This document shows positions 1 to 6,538 of a DNA stretch of 16,309 nucleotides, one piece after another. Source of the DNA: BOKV01 sp049289295 (lineage in GTDB: Bacteria; Pseudomonadota; Alphaproteobacteria; Rhizobiales; Rhizobiaceae). The translations under genes and the position numbers were made by a program. The stretch is taken from the NCBI GenBank assembly GCA_049289295.1, contig JBATLL010000111.1, positions 1-16,309 of the forward strand, written 5' to 3'. The stretch's first letter is position 1; every line of letters begins with the position of its first letter. The notes beneath the pieces are model-generated. The model worked only from the letters and a program-made list of their open reading frames with translations. It searched no databases and had not been told where the DNA came from.

Positions 1-3
1 GGG

Positions 4-22
4 CTTCGTCGTAGTGACGAAG
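4..22 (+). promoter_or_regulatory. stem-loop just upstream of IS3 orfA
   Basis: CTTCGTC and GACGAAG form a perfect 7-bp inverted repeat around a GTAGT loop. It ends within the purine-rich ribosome-binding region (AAGGAA) of orfA. In transcripts entering from outside, such a hairpin could hide the ribosome-binding site, a protective device known in other insertion sequences. That function is an inference here. Confidence 0.4.
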
Positions 23-30
23 GAACGAAG

Positions 31-417
31 ATGAAGCCCAGATCCTCCAATGTAAAATCGCCCGCCAAGGCCCCAGCAGAGCGGGTAGTGAAGGACATCC
101 GCCGACAGACCCGGCGCCACTTTTCGGCCGAGGACAAGATCCGCATCGTGCTGGATGGCCTGCGCGGGGAAGACAGCATCGCCGAGCTATGCCGCAAGGA
201 AGGCATTGCCCAGAGCCTGTATTACACCTGGTCGAAGGAGTTCATGGAAGCTGGCAAGCGCCGCCTGGCCGGCGACACCGCCCGTGCCGCGACCACCGGA
301 GAGGTCCAGGACCTGCGCCGCGAAGCCCGGGCCCTGAAGGAATGCGTGGCCGATCTGACACTGGAAAACCGTCTGCTCAAAAAAAGCATGGTCGCGGATG
401 GGGGCAACGACGAATGA
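31..417 (+). CDS. IS3-family transposase OrfA (helix-turn-helix protein)
   Basis: This 128-residue protein is the DNA-binding subunit of an IS3-type transposase. A basic N-terminus (about residues 1-30) precedes an IS3/IS911-type helix-turn-helix (about 30-78, with RRHFSAEDKIRIVLDGLRGE, SIAELCRKEGIAQSLYYTW). The C-terminus (about 92-118) is rich in Leu and charged residues and looks like the leucine-zipper coil used for multimerisation. The ATG is preceded by AAGGAA at good spacing. Its stop overlaps the orfB start (ATGA at 414-417), and an A7 run near its end could allow a -1 shift into orfB. Confidence 0.9.
   Translation: MKPRSSNVKSPAKAPAERVVKDIRRQTRRHFSAEDKIRIVLDGLRGEDSIAELCRKEGIAQSLYYTWSKEFMEAGKRRLAGDTARAATTGEVQDLRREARALKECVADLTLENRLLKKSMVADGGNDE
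379..385 (+). other. A7 run, possible -1 frameshift site between orfA and orfB
   Basis: Seven adenines lie at the 3' end of orfA, followed by G. In the orfA frame they are read AAA AAA AGC, so single-tRNA slippage back by one base is possible and enters the orfB frame, which is open from 189 onward. The canonical A AAA AAG heptamer is not in the orfA frame, so ATGA coupling is an equally good explanation for how OrfB is made. Confidence 0.4.
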
Positions 418-1394
418 GGTATCCCGCATCCGAGAAGCTCGAGATCATCAGAACCGTCGAGCAGTCGCACCTGTCGGCCAAGCGCACGCTGGACCAACTC
501 GGCATCCCTCGTCGGACATTCTACCGCTGGTATGATCGCTACCTCGAAGGCGGGCCGGAGGCGTTGGAAGATCGGCCATCGGCGCCGAGCCGGGTGTGGA
601 ACCGCATCCCGGCGGGCATCCACGACCAGATCATCGAGCTGGCGCTGGAACAGTCTGAGCTGAGCCCCCGGGAACTGGCCGTGCGCTTCACCGATGGGCA
701 GCGCTACTTCGTGTCGGAATCCACGGTTTACCGCCTGTTGAAGGCCCACGACCTGATCACCAGCCCGGCCTATGTCGTGATCAAGGCTGCCGATCAGTTC
801 CACACGAAAACCACGCGGCCGAACGAGATGTGGCAGACCGACTTCACCTACTTCAAGATCATCGGGTGGGGCTGGCTGTACCTATCGACCGTGCTCGACG
901 ACTTCTCGCGCTACGTCATTGCCTGGAAGCTGTGTACCAACATGCGGGCCGAGGACGTGACCGACACGCTGGACCTCGCCCTGGCGGCTTCCGGCTGCGA
1001 CAGCGCCACGGTGCTGCACAAGCCCAGGCTGCTCAGCGACAATGGTCCGAGCTACATCGCGGGCGAACTGGCCGAATATATCGAGGCCAACAAGATGACC
1101 CATGTCCGCGGTGCCCCCATGCACCCGCAAACCCAGGGCAAGATCGAGCGCTGGCACCAGACCCTCAAAAACCGCATCCTGCTCGAAAATTACTTCCTGC
1201 CTGGCGATCTTGAGGCCCAGATCGAGGCCTTCATCGACCATTATAATCACCGACGTTACCACGAAAGCCTCGGTAACGTGACGCCCGCCGACGCCTACTT
1301 CGGCAGGGCACCGGCCATCATCAAACAGCGCGAAAGGATCAAACGACAGACCATCCAATATCGGCGCTTGCAGCACCGAAAGCTCGCCGCCTAA
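414..1394 (+). CDS. IS3-family transposase OrfB (DDE integrase core)
   Basis: With the ATG at 414 the protein is 326 residues. An HTH-like region (about 10-115, with TLDQLGIPRRTFYRWYDRY) leads into an rve-type integrase core. The catalytic triad is visible: D143 in WQTDFTYF, D209 in LLSDNG and E245 in GKIERWH, with 35 residues between the last two, the DD(35)E spacing of the IS3 family. The frame is open back to 189, which suits an OrfAB fusion, but the ATG overlapping the orfA stop is the natural separate start. The gene looks intact, so the element may be active if both ends are present. Confidence 0.93.
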   Translation: MRYPASEKLEIIRTVEQSHLSAKRTLDQLGIPRRTFYRWYDRYLEGGPEALEDRPSAPSRVWNRIPAGIHDQIIELALEQSELSPRELAVRFTDGQRYFVSESTVYRLLKAHDLITSPAYVVIKAADQFHTKTTRPNEMWQTDFTYFKIIGWGWLYLSTVLDDFSRYVIAWKLCTNMRAEDVTDTLDLALAASGCDSATVLHKPRLLSDNGPSYIAGELAEYIEANKMTHVRGAPMHPQTQGKIERWHQTLKNRILLENYFLPGDLEAQIEAFIDHYNHRRYHESLGNVTPADAYFGRAPAIIKQRERIKRQTIQYRRLQHRKLAA

Positions 1395-1440
1395 TATCAA
1401 TCCCCAGACGAGGCCCGCTCTCCACTAATTTACGCCGCGA

Positions 1441-1468
1441 TCTGCGCCAAATGTTCTGACGACGGACA
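1441..1468 (+). repeat. candidate right terminal inverted repeat of the IS3 element
   Basis: The 28 bases before the point where receptor coding resumes end in GACGACGGACA. Read inward on the other strand they begin TGTCCGTCGTCAGAAC, starting with TG as IS3 ends do. The partner repeat could not be confirmed in the window. Confidence 0.45.
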
Positions 1469-1662
1469 CAGGGCTGGCTGGGCTGATCCCGGCAGTGACG
1501 CTATTCAATACCGGGCTTTCGATAACGCCGGGCAACGGGCACTTCACGGTTTTTGCCACCGCATGGAACCTGTTTGACAAGGTCTATCTGGCCAGCCGGG
1601 TGGATGGCATGGCGGCAGGTCAGCCGCGCACAATCGCAGGTGGCGTGCGACTTCGGTATTGA
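1469..1662 (+). pseudogene. TonB-dependent receptor, C-terminal remnant cut by IS3
   Basis: The frame ending at TGA 1660-1662 reads as the last ~64 residues of an outer-membrane TonB-dependent receptor. It has HFTVFATAWNLFDKVYLASR, the typical NLFDKxYxAS strand of such barrels, then GQPRTIAGGVRLRY as the final beta-strand with a terminal aromatic residue. The rest of the gene is absent, and the frame meets the IS3 right end at about 1468, so the insertion appears to have severed it, with loss or displacement of the 5' part. The substrate cannot be told from this fragment. No start or promoter remains, so it is probably not expressed. Confidence 0.75.
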
Positions 1663-1781
1663 TCGAACGGGCCTTCCACGATCCGTCTGTTTATGCAGAT
1701 CGTCCAACCGCTTGCAGAGACTGTGACAATTGCAAGCGTTGGCGGATGGCAGGGTTTGACGAATTGAGGAAGGCCTGCGCG

Positions 1782-2213
1782 ATGTCTGATGCCCTGATCA
1801 TATGTTGCCCGGTATGTGCAGGTCGCAACCGTGTTCCCTTAGCCAAGCTAGGCGGGGGCACTTGCGGCAAATGCGGGGCCGCGCTGTTTATGGGCAGTCC
1901 AGTGGTGCTTAACGCTGCAAACTTTGATACGCATGCCGCCAGAAGCGATATTCCGCTGGTCGTGGATTTTTGGGCTGGGTGGTGCGGACCATGCCGCCAG
2001 ATGGCTCCCACGTTTGAAGCAGCAGCAGCGCAGCTTGAACCGCACGTGAGGCTGGGCAAACTGGATACCGAGGCAGAGCAAGCGATTGCCACACGTTATT
2101 CCATCCGATCAATCCCATCGCTGATTGTCATCCATCGGGGCCACGAAATCTCGCGGCACGCCGGCGCGATGCCTGCCAGCGCGATTGTACAATGGGTACG
2201 CGGCGCGATCTAA
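1782..2213 (+). CDS. trxC: thioredoxin 2 (zinc-binding thioredoxin TrxC)
   Basis: This 143-residue protein is a cytoplasmic thiol-disulfide reductase of the TrxC type. The N-terminal zinc-binding module has two CxxC pairs (C9/C12 and C28/C31). The thioredoxin fold follows, with active site WAGWCGPCRQ (C68/C71), the IPS cis-proline motif, and a complete C-terminus. The length matches the family. The ATG at 1782 is preceded by GAGGAAGG. The frame is open upstream to a TTG at 1659 that overlaps the receptor stop; that extra part is Cys-rich but not a feature of the family, so the shorter start is preferred. It overlaps the convergent downstream ORF by a few bases. Confidence 0.93.
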   Translation: MSDALIICCPVCAGRNRVPLAKLGGGTCGKCGAALFMGSPVVLNAANFDTHAARSDIPLVVDFWAGWCGPCRQMAPTFEAAAAQLEPHVRLGKLDTEAEQAIATRYSIRSIPSLIVIHRGHEISRHAGAMPASAIVQWVRGAI

Positions 2214-2440
2214 TGTTCAAAGCGCGGCTCCACGCGCATCAGCGATATCGCGGTGCGGCGCGTTTGGGTGAGCATGAAATGCGTAGCGACGGCAGCATCT
2301 TCGGCGCGCAGCATGGTGTCAGCGTTGATCGCACCGCGCTGTTCTTCGGCTGAAAATTGGGGATATTGGAAATCAGCGCCGGTAAAGGGGTAAATCCCGG
2401 CAAAGGGACGGAATGCGACATAGGGTTTTCGTTGTGCCAT
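2210..2440 (-). CDS. hypothetical protein, 76 residues
   Basis: I do not recognise this small ORF. It encodes a soluble-looking protein with no signal peptide or membrane segment and with an aromatic N-terminal half (KPYVAFRPFAGIYPFTGADF). It runs convergent to trxC and overlaps its stop codon by four bases, leaving no room for a terminator. No clear Shine-Dalgarno sequence precedes the ATG. It could be a genuine small gene or chance coding in GC-rich DNA; the lack of another good frame here favours the former slightly. Confidence 0.45.
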   Translation of the reverse strand: MAQRKPYVAFRPFAGIYPFTGADFQYPQFSAEEQRGAINADTMLRAEDAAVATHFMLTQTRRTAISLMRVEPRFEH

Positions 2441-2456
2441 AGGATGACTCTGGCAC

Positions 2457-2468
2457 CATAGATCTATG
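2457..2468. repeat. 12-bp perfect palindrome
   Basis: CATAGATCTATG is a perfect palindrome about 17 bases upstream of the minus-strand hypothetical gene. It could be an operator half-site pair or chance. The 145 bases around it (2441-2585) contain no gene. Confidence 0.3.
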
Positions 2469-2553
2469 AGTTTGGAGACCGTTTTTTGGGTATTTGCCAG
2501 ACCGCTCTGCGATAGGAGCTCTGGCCCTCGCTCTCAAAAGCTAAATGGATCAA

Positions 2554-2591
2554 GGGGTTTCGTTCCAAGAAAATGAGACGCCCCAATGCCC
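2554..2591 (+). repeat. possible Tn3-type terminal inverted repeat
   Basis: A segment starting GGGGTTTCGTTCCAAGAAAA lies directly upstream of the Tn3-type transposase remnant. Tn3-family ends start with GGGG and are about 38 bp, and the position next to tnpA fits. No partner repeat was found and the inner end lacks the usual ACGCTAAG, so this is tentative. Confidence 0.3.
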
Positions 2592-3235
2592 AGAATGCAA
2601 ATCCTCTCTGCCGCCGAACAGCATGTGTTCGGCACGCCGCCCAATTTCAATGCCGCCCAGCGTAAAGCGGCCTTTGATCTGCCTGGTGCCTTCCAGACGG
2701 CAGTAGAAAAGCTGCGCGATCCGATCCATCAAATTGGCTTCTGGCTGAACGCCGGATATTTTCGCAACGGACTTCGGTGCTTTGAATCAGAAGATTTTCA
2801 CGCCCGCGACATTGCCCATGTGGCAACGCGCTTTGGTCATGACCCCGCGCTGTTCAGTCCTGCGGCATATCCGGCGCGCAGTCGGCAGCGTCACTGCAAA
2901 ATCATCGAGAATTTGTCCGGGTTTCGGGCAATGGACGACGGCCATGAAGCGCGCCTTGTCGAAGCGATCGACCCGCACGTGGCCGCGCACGAAAGGCCCA
3001 AGGTGATTTTCTACGCTGCCGTCGAAAAACTGACAGCCTAAAGGATCGTGGTGCCGCCCTACCGTTCGTTGCAAGAGACGATCCTCTCAGCGATTTCCAG
3101 ACACAGAATAAGGCAGGCGCGTCTTATCGCAAAGCGCCTTTCCAAAGAGATTCAAGCCGAGCTCGACGGCTTGCTTGAAGAGACGGATGACGAAGGTGGA
3201 GATCGACGGTATCGCCTCACCGTGTTGAAGCGCCA
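2586..3235 (+). pseudogene. tnpA: Tn3-family transposase, N-terminal remnant with nonsense codon
   Basis: The first 151 codons read as the DUF4158 N-terminal domain of Tn3-family transposases: MPRMQILSAAE, FNAAQRKAAFDLP, IGFWLNAGYFR, then HERPKVIFYAAVEKLTA. A TAA at 3039-3041 stops the frame, but the same frame continues with RIVVPPYRSLQETILSAISR and on to LTVLKR, which is again Tn3 sequence. Relatives usually have Leu at the stop position, so a TTA-to-TAA change is likely. Homology ends near 3235, where an IS1182-type reading frame takes over. About 215 of roughly 980 residues remain, with no catalytic core, so the product is non-functional. Confidence 0.8.
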
Positions 3236-3466
3236 TTCGCAATGGAGCGGCGCCTCGACCGTAGGCCAGAGGCGATGAGAATCCGCCGACAGACGGTCGA
3301 GCATCCGTTTGGCACGCTGAAATCCTGGATGGGCTCGACGCACTTCCAAATGAAAACGCTGAAACACGTCAGAACGGAAGCCAGTCTCCACATCCTGGCC
3401 TATAACTTCAAAAGGCTGGTCGCCATCCCCGGTGTCCCGGCGATGATCGCCGCAATCCAGACCTGA
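3236..3466 (+). pseudogene. IS1182-family transposase, C-terminal remnant
   Basis: An ORF of 74 codons from ATG 3242 reads as the C-terminal end of an IS1182/DDE_Tnp_1-type transposase: RRLDRRPEAMRIRRQTVEHP, FGTLKSWMG, then RTEASLHILAYNFKRL and IPGVPAMIAAIQT. The VEHPFGTLKxWM block carries the conserved glutamate region. Everything before it is missing and the upstream DNA belongs to the Tn3 remnant in a different frame, so this is a fusion of two broken elements and the ATG is incidental. Confidence 0.8.
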
Positions 3467-3520
3467 GGGTGGACCGCAACCTTCCGCGCCAATCCGAAAT
3501 CAGCGCCGTTCGTCTGCCAA

Positions 3521-3540
3521 CGCGTTTTTACACGGCCTGT
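3521..3540. repeat. possible right end of the IS1182-type remnant
   Basis: CGCGTTTTTACACGGCCTGT lies 55 bases past the transposase stop and resembles the terminal sequences of IS1182-type elements (a TTTTTACAC core). There is no partner repeat in the window because the left part of the element is gone. The stretch 3467-3603 contains nothing else I can recognise. Confidence 0.3.
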
Positions 3541-3603
3541 CCCACGAGCTGACAACGGCTGTTGACCACAGTCGGTCGCACCACCAGTCACTATCAATAT
3601 CCG

Positions 3604-4086
3604 CTATGCCTTCAGCATTCGGGGATCATAGATCCACTTGCGTATCTTGCGAGCACTGATTTTCGTTAGGTCTCGATGCCTGGGATTGATCAGCACATTT
3701 TGCTCTTCGGGCACTATAACGGACGGCACGCGGAGAAGCAGAGTATCGTTTGACCGTGCCCAATTGGTCCCGAAATCTGAAGACGTCCTGCTCGCGGGCT
3801 CTGAGTCCCAGCCCACCGGTGCAATGGTGTGGTCGCAGGCCTGAGCCTGTGCCCAAACGTCGTCAGGGATGATAATTTCAATCAGATAGCGGTTGAGGGG
3901 CAAGCCCCCAGCGTTTAGGTGGACGATCGTTTCGAGAGCCGCGAGCGCCCGATTGCAAGACGTGTAGACTACCGGCGTGCCACGGTCGTTCCAGCGTCCA
4001 CCGGTGATCTCGGCGCCCTTCCCGCTAAGATCGTCGGCGGTGTAATCACGGGTATCCGATGCAATGCGCCAGAGCGAGTGGCTCAC
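3604..4086 (-). CDS. RES-domain toxin of a type II toxin-antitoxin system
   Basis: With the GTG start at 4086 the protein has 160 residues, the usual size of RES-family toxins, which in characterised cases consume NAD+ and halt growth. Expected active-site features are visible: R31 in GGRWN, Y41, E52 in ALAALETIVHL, and S122 in VPSVIVPEEQNVLINP. The start overlaps the antitoxin stop as GTGA, so translation is coupled. A longer upstream reading in this frame exists but runs through the antitoxin gene and is not family sequence. Gene order (antitoxin first) and the domain pairing support the call. Confidence 0.88.
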   Translation of the reverse strand: MSHSLWRIASDTRDYTADDLSGKGAEITGGRWNDRGTPVVYTSCNRALAALETIVHLNAGGLPLNRYLIEIIIPDDVWAQAQACDHTIAPVGWDSEPASRTSSDFGTNWARSNDTLLLRVPSVIVPEEQNVLINPRHRDLTKISARKIRKWIYDPRMLKA

Positions 4087-4622
4087 GCATAGGCTCCGCT
4101 TTGAATCCGGGCGAGAGCTTCGGCCACCATCGCCTGGCCTTCCATCGTGTCGAGCAGCTCGATCGGCGCTGTCCCCCCAAAGGCTGGTAGCGGCTCCCGC
4201 AACCAGCGAGATATCCACTCAGAAGCGTTGAAGTCGTTAGGATCACCCGACTCGGCGATAATCGCCTCGACCTGTCCGATCAGCTTGGCGACCCCGAGGA
4301 GGCGCTCACTCTCGTCGCTCGACAACTGTTCGCTTAACGCAATCTTCCGATTGACCGTAGCTGTCTTGAGCCCAAGCGCATGGTAGAAAAATTTATGCTC
4401 CAGTCCGAGTACCTGGACTATCCGCTTGGCCTCCGTTGCGGGCATACCACGACGGATGATCTTGATTCTGTCCTCGGGCGAGGCGTTAAAGACGTCGCGA
4501 AACTTGGCGGGCGATTTGACTTTGATGACGACCTTCTTCGACGAGGTCTCAGGCTTTGCGGTCCGGACAAGCGCCTTCGCGCGCCGGGTGGCCTTTTGGT
4601 CATCGGTTACCGTGACGGACAT
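4083..4622 (-). CDS. Xre/MbcA/ParS-type antitoxin (DUF2384) of the RES module
   Basis: This 179-residue protein is the antitoxin partner of the downstream RES toxin. A basic, disordered N-terminus (about 1-45) precedes a Xre-like helix-turn-helix region (about 48-95, with GMPATEAKRIVQVLGLEHK and LGLKTATVNRKIA). The DUF2384 toxin-binding C-terminus follows (about 100-179, with ESERLLGVAKLIGQVEAI, WLREPLPAFGGTAPIELLDT, MEGQAMVAEALARIQSGAYA). AAGGAG sits 5 bases before the ATG. It probably binds its own promoter, where inverted repeats lie in the spacer. Confidence 0.88.
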   Translation of the reverse strand: MSVTVTDDQKATRRAKALVRTAKPETSSKKVVIKVKSPAKFRDVFNASPEDRIKIIRRGMPATEAKRIVQVLGLEHKFFYHALGLKTATVNRKIALSEQLSSDESERLLGVAKLIGQVEAIIAESGDPNDFNASEWISRWLREPLPAFGGTAPIELLDTMEGQAMVAEALARIQSGAYA

Positions 4623-4633
4623 AAATACTCCTT

Positions 4634-4670
4634 TGAGCCGTTATATAGCTCATTTGAGCATGGTCTGCAA
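4634..4670 (-). promoter_or_regulatory. toxin-antitoxin promoter with operator repeats
   Basis: On the minus strand TTGCAG (4665-4670) and TATATA (4642-4647) are separated by 17 bases, a good sigma70-type pair about 20 bases upstream of the antitoxin ATG. The spacer contains GCTCAAATGAGC (4648-4659), a 5-bp-arm inverted repeat, and a third copy of the TGAGC half-site lies at 4634-4638. This layout suits autorepression by the Xre-type antitoxin. Confidence 0.6.
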
Positions 4671-4725
4671 GGCGGCGGTCAGCTGCCTTGAGGAACAGCG
4701 ACGCCAACCGCTTGCTCGACCACGT

Positions 4726-4747
4726 TGTAGATTTCCGCTGAGAATTG
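4726..4747 (+). repeat. outer repeat flanking ISL3, left copy (IS21-like end)
   Basis: A 22-bp sequence starting TGTAGATTTCCGCTGAG lies outside the ISL3 transposase gene and recurs in inverted orientation at 6421-6442. It begins with TG and carries a TTTCCNNYGAGAATTG unit, reminiscent of the repeated binding sites at IS21-family ends. That family assignment is from memory and tentative. Confidence 0.6.
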
Positions 4748-4771
4748 GCTCTGACTCACTTTTGCTGCTGG
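4740..4771 (+). repeat. ISL3 terminal inverted repeat, left copy
   Basis: The 32 bases include GGCTCTGACTCACTTTTGCT and are an exact reverse complement of 6373-6404. This end lies just past the transposase stop codon. Confidence 0.9.
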
Positions 4772-4777
4772 AGGTGC

Positions 4778-6334
4778 TCAGTTTGCGCCGACGAGGCGAG
4801 CTTCAAGCAGATCGAGCTTTGCGCGACCATACATTTGACGTTTGATCAGCTTTAGGCGGGTAATCTGCCCCTCCGTCTGTCCGTTCGACCATTGTGATAC
4901 CATTGCATTTCGGACGGCTGCCAAGTCTCTTTCAACGCCGTTGACAAAAGAGCTCACGAGGCCGCCTCTTGCGCTGTCGAGCCAGTCACTGAGCTTAGCC
5001 GCTGATTTTGAACGGATCATCGATTGGAACTCGCTGATCGCTTGACGCGCTGCGACCAGATCAGGGACATGATCTTCGATCACTGCCACAAGGATGGCTT
5101 CGGATCTGGCAAGTCCGTCGCGCGCAGATGTCATCAGCCGCGCAAGCACCCGAGCCGATGGTGTGCGAGCGAGACCGCTTTGATTGGCCTTCTCGGCAAG
5201 GCGCCGACGTTGCGCCCATTGCGATACGATACCGCGTTGCCCAACAAAGCCTTCGTTGCGCATTTCACGCCAGAGCGCCGAGGCATTGCGGGCACCAGCC
5301 TCCCACCTATCATTCATCCATGGCAGCCAGGCATCAAGGGAGCTGGGCCGAGTGCGGAATACATCCAGACGCTGACCGCGCAGCACATCGCGTACGAGCT
5401 TGCGGCTGTACCCCGTTTGTCGAACGATTTGCCGGATGGAGGTCCCATTCTGTGAGAGTTGCTGGATTGCTTCATTCGTCTCCTGCCGGCGCAGGTAGCC
5501 TTCATACTGCAGCTTCTCGGCACAGGTGAGAAGCTTAGGATCGACGACATTGTTGCCGACCGCATGCCTAATCTGACGCATGGATTTGTTAACGGCATCA
5601 AGGAATGCCCGGCTCGAGTTCTCCATAAGGTGCCACCTGTCCGCGACCTGTTCGGCATCAGGTAAACCTTTAGCGATGGCTTCACCGTAGCCGCCACCGC
5701 GATCACGGGCGACAACCGATATCGAGGGATGCCTTGCAAGCCAGGCGCGGGACGTTTCCAAGGCGCGGTCGGGCAGCAAGGTAACAGGTTTGCGCCGTTC
5801 CAAATCGCAAACAATCGTCCCGTAGGTTTGACCGCGCCGAAAGGCGAAGTCGTCAATGCCAATGACATTGAGTTCATCGCACCTTGCACCGACACGTCGC
5901 CGTACGACCCGCAACAGCGTGTCTTTGCTCACAGGCATCATCAGCCGTTGAGCAAAAGCTGCTCCAGGCCTGCCACCAAGCGCCAGTCCAAGCTGATGAA
6001 CGATCGTTTCGAGCCGCTGAGTTCGCCGACTGTACCGAGTAAGAACGCCTTTATTGAATTGCTCGCAAAAGATGCGTCGACCGCAAACTACCGCGTCACA
6101 CCAGAAACGACGCGCCTCGATCAAGAGAATAACCCGCCGGCCGCTAAGCGGAAGGTCCGATGGTCTGCGCACATATCGACTTTGTACGCGCCGACTTGGT
6201 CGACCACAGTCGGGACAAGTCCCCTCAGAACAACGCGACCGCAGCAGAATGTGGAAATTCTCACCGACGCTATGAACCGAAACGACCACGAAACCTTCGG
6301 GGGCCAAGTTCGCGCGATGAAATCGACCGGGCAT
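4778..6334 (-). CDS. ISL3-family transposase
   Basis: Taking the ATG at 6334, which follows GAGAGGA at good spacing, the protein has 518 residues; an upstream TTG at 6361 would add nine. The N-terminus holds a zinc-finger-like region (C40 and C43 in CPDCG, further Cys at about 79, 84 and 90). A helix-turn-helix and the DDE core follow. Visible catalytic candidates are D161 in VIGIDDFAFRRG, D211 in VARDRGGGYGEAI and E488 in SNGQTEGQITRLKLIKRQMY; DRWHLMEN is another ISL3 signature. An insertion between the second and third acidic residues contains an HTH-like stretch (NGTSIRQIVRQTGYSRKLVR). The frame is intact and ends 7 bases from the inverted repeat. Confidence 0.93.
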   Translation of the reverse strand: MPGRFHRANLAPEGFVVVSVHSVGENFHILLRSRCSEGTCPDCGRPSRRVQSRYVRRPSDLPLSGRRVILLIEARRFWCDAVVCGRRIFCEQFNKGVLTRYSRRTQRLETIVHQLGLALGGRPGAAFAQRLMMPVSKDTLLRVVRRRVGARCDELNVIGIDDFAFRRGQTYGTIVCDLERRKPVTLLPDRALETSRAWLARHPSISVVARDRGGGYGEAIAKGLPDAEQVADRWHLMENSSRAFLDAVNKSMRQIRHAVGNNVVDPKLLTCAEKLQYEGYLRRQETNEAIQQLSQNGTSIRQIVRQTGYSRKLVRDVLRGQRLDVFRTRPSSLDAWLPWMNDRWEAGARNASALWREMRNEGFVGQRGIVSQWAQRRRLAEKANQSGLARTPSARVLARLMTSARDGLARSEAILVAVIEDHVPDLVAARQAISEFQSMIRSKSAAKLSDWLDSARGGLVSSFVNGVERDLAAVRNAMVSQWSNGQTEGQITRLKLIKRQMYGRAKLDLLEARLVGAN

Positions 6335-6372
6335 GGCAGATCCTCTCAATGGAACTGCCAAAGTCTATCACA

Positions 6373-6404
6373 CCAGCAGCAAAAGTGAGTCAGAGCCAAT
6401 TCTC
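6373..6404 (-). repeat. ISL3 terminal inverted repeat, right copy
   Basis: The segment starting CCAGCAGCAAAAGTGAGTCA is the exact reverse complement of 4740-4771. It lies about 40 bases upstream of the transposase start and so also covers its promoter region. Confidence 0.9.
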
Positions 6405-6442
6405 GATGGAAATACCGGGTCAATTCTCAGCGGAAATCTACA
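6398..6442 (-). repeat. outer repeat flanking ISL3, right copy with tandem unit
   Basis: Read on the minus strand from 6442 this segment starts with the same 22 bp as 4726-4747. After 24 bases a second, diverged unit follows (TTTCCATCGAGAATT). The left flank has only one unit. Two units with a 24-base period resemble the multiple repeats at IS21-family ends. Confidence 0.55.
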
Positions 6443-6538
6443 TCCGCTCCTCTGACAGCCGCACTTAATCAAATCAAACCGCTTTTGGCGAGGGGGTTTT
6501 TGGAGGTCCCCAGCTCCTCATAGCAATGCAGCAAGGCT

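Larger units (their letters stand above)
1..1468 (+). mobile_element. IS3-family insertion sequence (left end outside window)
   Basis: The element carries the two overlapping frames typical of IS3 elements: orfA with a helix-turn-helix and orfB with a DDE integrase core. The proposed right end is at 1468, where the DNA reads GTTCTGACGACGGACA and so ends in CA, as IS3-family ends do. Immediately after it a TonB-receptor reading frame resumes. The left end was not found and probably lies just before base 1; positions 3-18 share only a short CGTCGT core with the complement of the right end. Boundaries are inferred; the family call is firm. Confidence 0.8.
4740..6404 (-). mobile_element. ISL3-family insertion sequence
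   Basis: A single ISL3-type transposase gene is bracketed by perfect 32-bp inverted repeats at 4740-4771 and 6373-6404. The true ISL3 tips may be the GGCTCTGACTCAC parts (about 4747 and 6397), since ISL3-family ends commonly start GGCTCT. The outermost GAGAATT would then belong to the target. With that reading the flanks share only AATT as a direct repeat, not the usual 8 bp. Confidence 0.85.

Noticed and set aside
1481..1780. A minus-strand small gene or RNA in the region between IS3 and trxC
   Set aside because: The plus strand reads as receptor C-terminus with strong protein-level sense, and no RNA-like structure stood out.
3604..4218. A longer 204-residue version of the RES toxin
   Set aside because: The extra 44 residues come from the antitoxin gene in another frame and are not RES sequence; the GTG at 4086 overlapping the antitoxin stop is the natural start.
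5729..6388. 219-codon plus-strand frame within the ISL3 transposase gene
   Set aside because: It is antisense to a clearly conserved transposase and has no domain or ribosome-binding site.
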